Part shown: one piece after another, positions 5,195 through 5,248 of the stretch | Numbering within the stretch: the stretch's first letter is position 1 | Layout: each line of letters opens with the position of its first letter | NCBI GenBank assembly: GCA_025459035.1 | Contig: JALORJ010000315.1 | Location: 1-5,248, forward strand | Reading direction: 5' to 3' | Length of the DNA: 5,248 bases | Source of the DNA: Burkholderiales bacterium | GTDB lineage: Bacteria; Pseudomonadota; Gammaproteobacteria; Burkholderiales; Ga0077523 | Program-made: the position numbers and the translations under genes | Notes under the pieces: model-generated | The model's input: the letters and a program-made list of their open reading frames with translations, nothing else | What the model was told of the DNA's origin: nothing | Databases searched by the model: none

Positions 5195-5248
5195 TCCTGA
5201 TGGCGTGGCGCCCGGCCGGTACGCGCAAGTGCCTGATCCGGCACACGC

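Noticed and set aside
5134..5244. 37-residue N-terminal extension of the desaturase
   Set aside because: It would translate across the AT-rich palindrome. The ATG at 5133 has a well-spaced GAAGG, and the protein from there matches a normal desaturase.
5182..5248. Possible start of a divergent + strand gene (ATG at 5182, or in-frame ATG at 5200), open to the window edge
   Set aside because: Only about 22 codons are visible, with no recognisable motif and no clear ribosome binding site. The first ATG lies inside the palindrome. A divergent regulator is plausible but cannot be supported from this window.

Overview
The window is very GC-rich (roughly 70%), with dense, short-spaced genes and strong third-position G/C bias. 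Together with the families present this suggests a high-GC proteobacterium, most likely a betaproteobacterium. That assignment is an inference, because no rRNA or other taxonomic marker lies here.

Left part, + strand (1-1701): the last 39 codons of a gene that is probably a DEAD/DEAH-box helicase of the MrfA/YprA type. It is followed, with 4-base start/stop overlaps, by an RNase H-like DEDD exonuclease of the MrfB/YprB family and by a small secreted protein of unknown function. The helicase-nuclease pair is a DNA-repair pairing known from Bacillus. A 235-bp spacer (1702-1936) holds a strong hairpin and a tandem CACGTG repeat. After it lies a complete organic-hydroperoxide reductase gene (ohr, 1937-2362). 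It is interrupted by one in-frame TAG at codon 71 exactly where the family has Gln, so as read it is a nonsense pseudogene, very recently inactivated or a base-call error.

Right part, - strand (5133 down to 2402): a tight three-gene unit converging on ohr. Its order is a membrane fatty-acid desaturase (three His boxes), then 21 bp, then a NitT/TauT-type (NMT1/THI5-like) ABC solute-binding protein, then a 4-base overlap, then a 251-aa conserved-looking protein of unknown function. A strong GC hairpin (2366-2397) sits between the convergent stops and can serve both directions. The unit is preceded by an unusually AT-rich island carrying a 36-bp imperfect palindrome centred on AAATTT (5159-5194), a good candidate operator.

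The most interesting items are the nonsense-broken ohr, the desaturase/orphan binding protein/unknown protein operon with its palindrome, an apparent internal shortening of the binding protein, and a duplicated LATRLARL motif in the MrfB-like nuclease.
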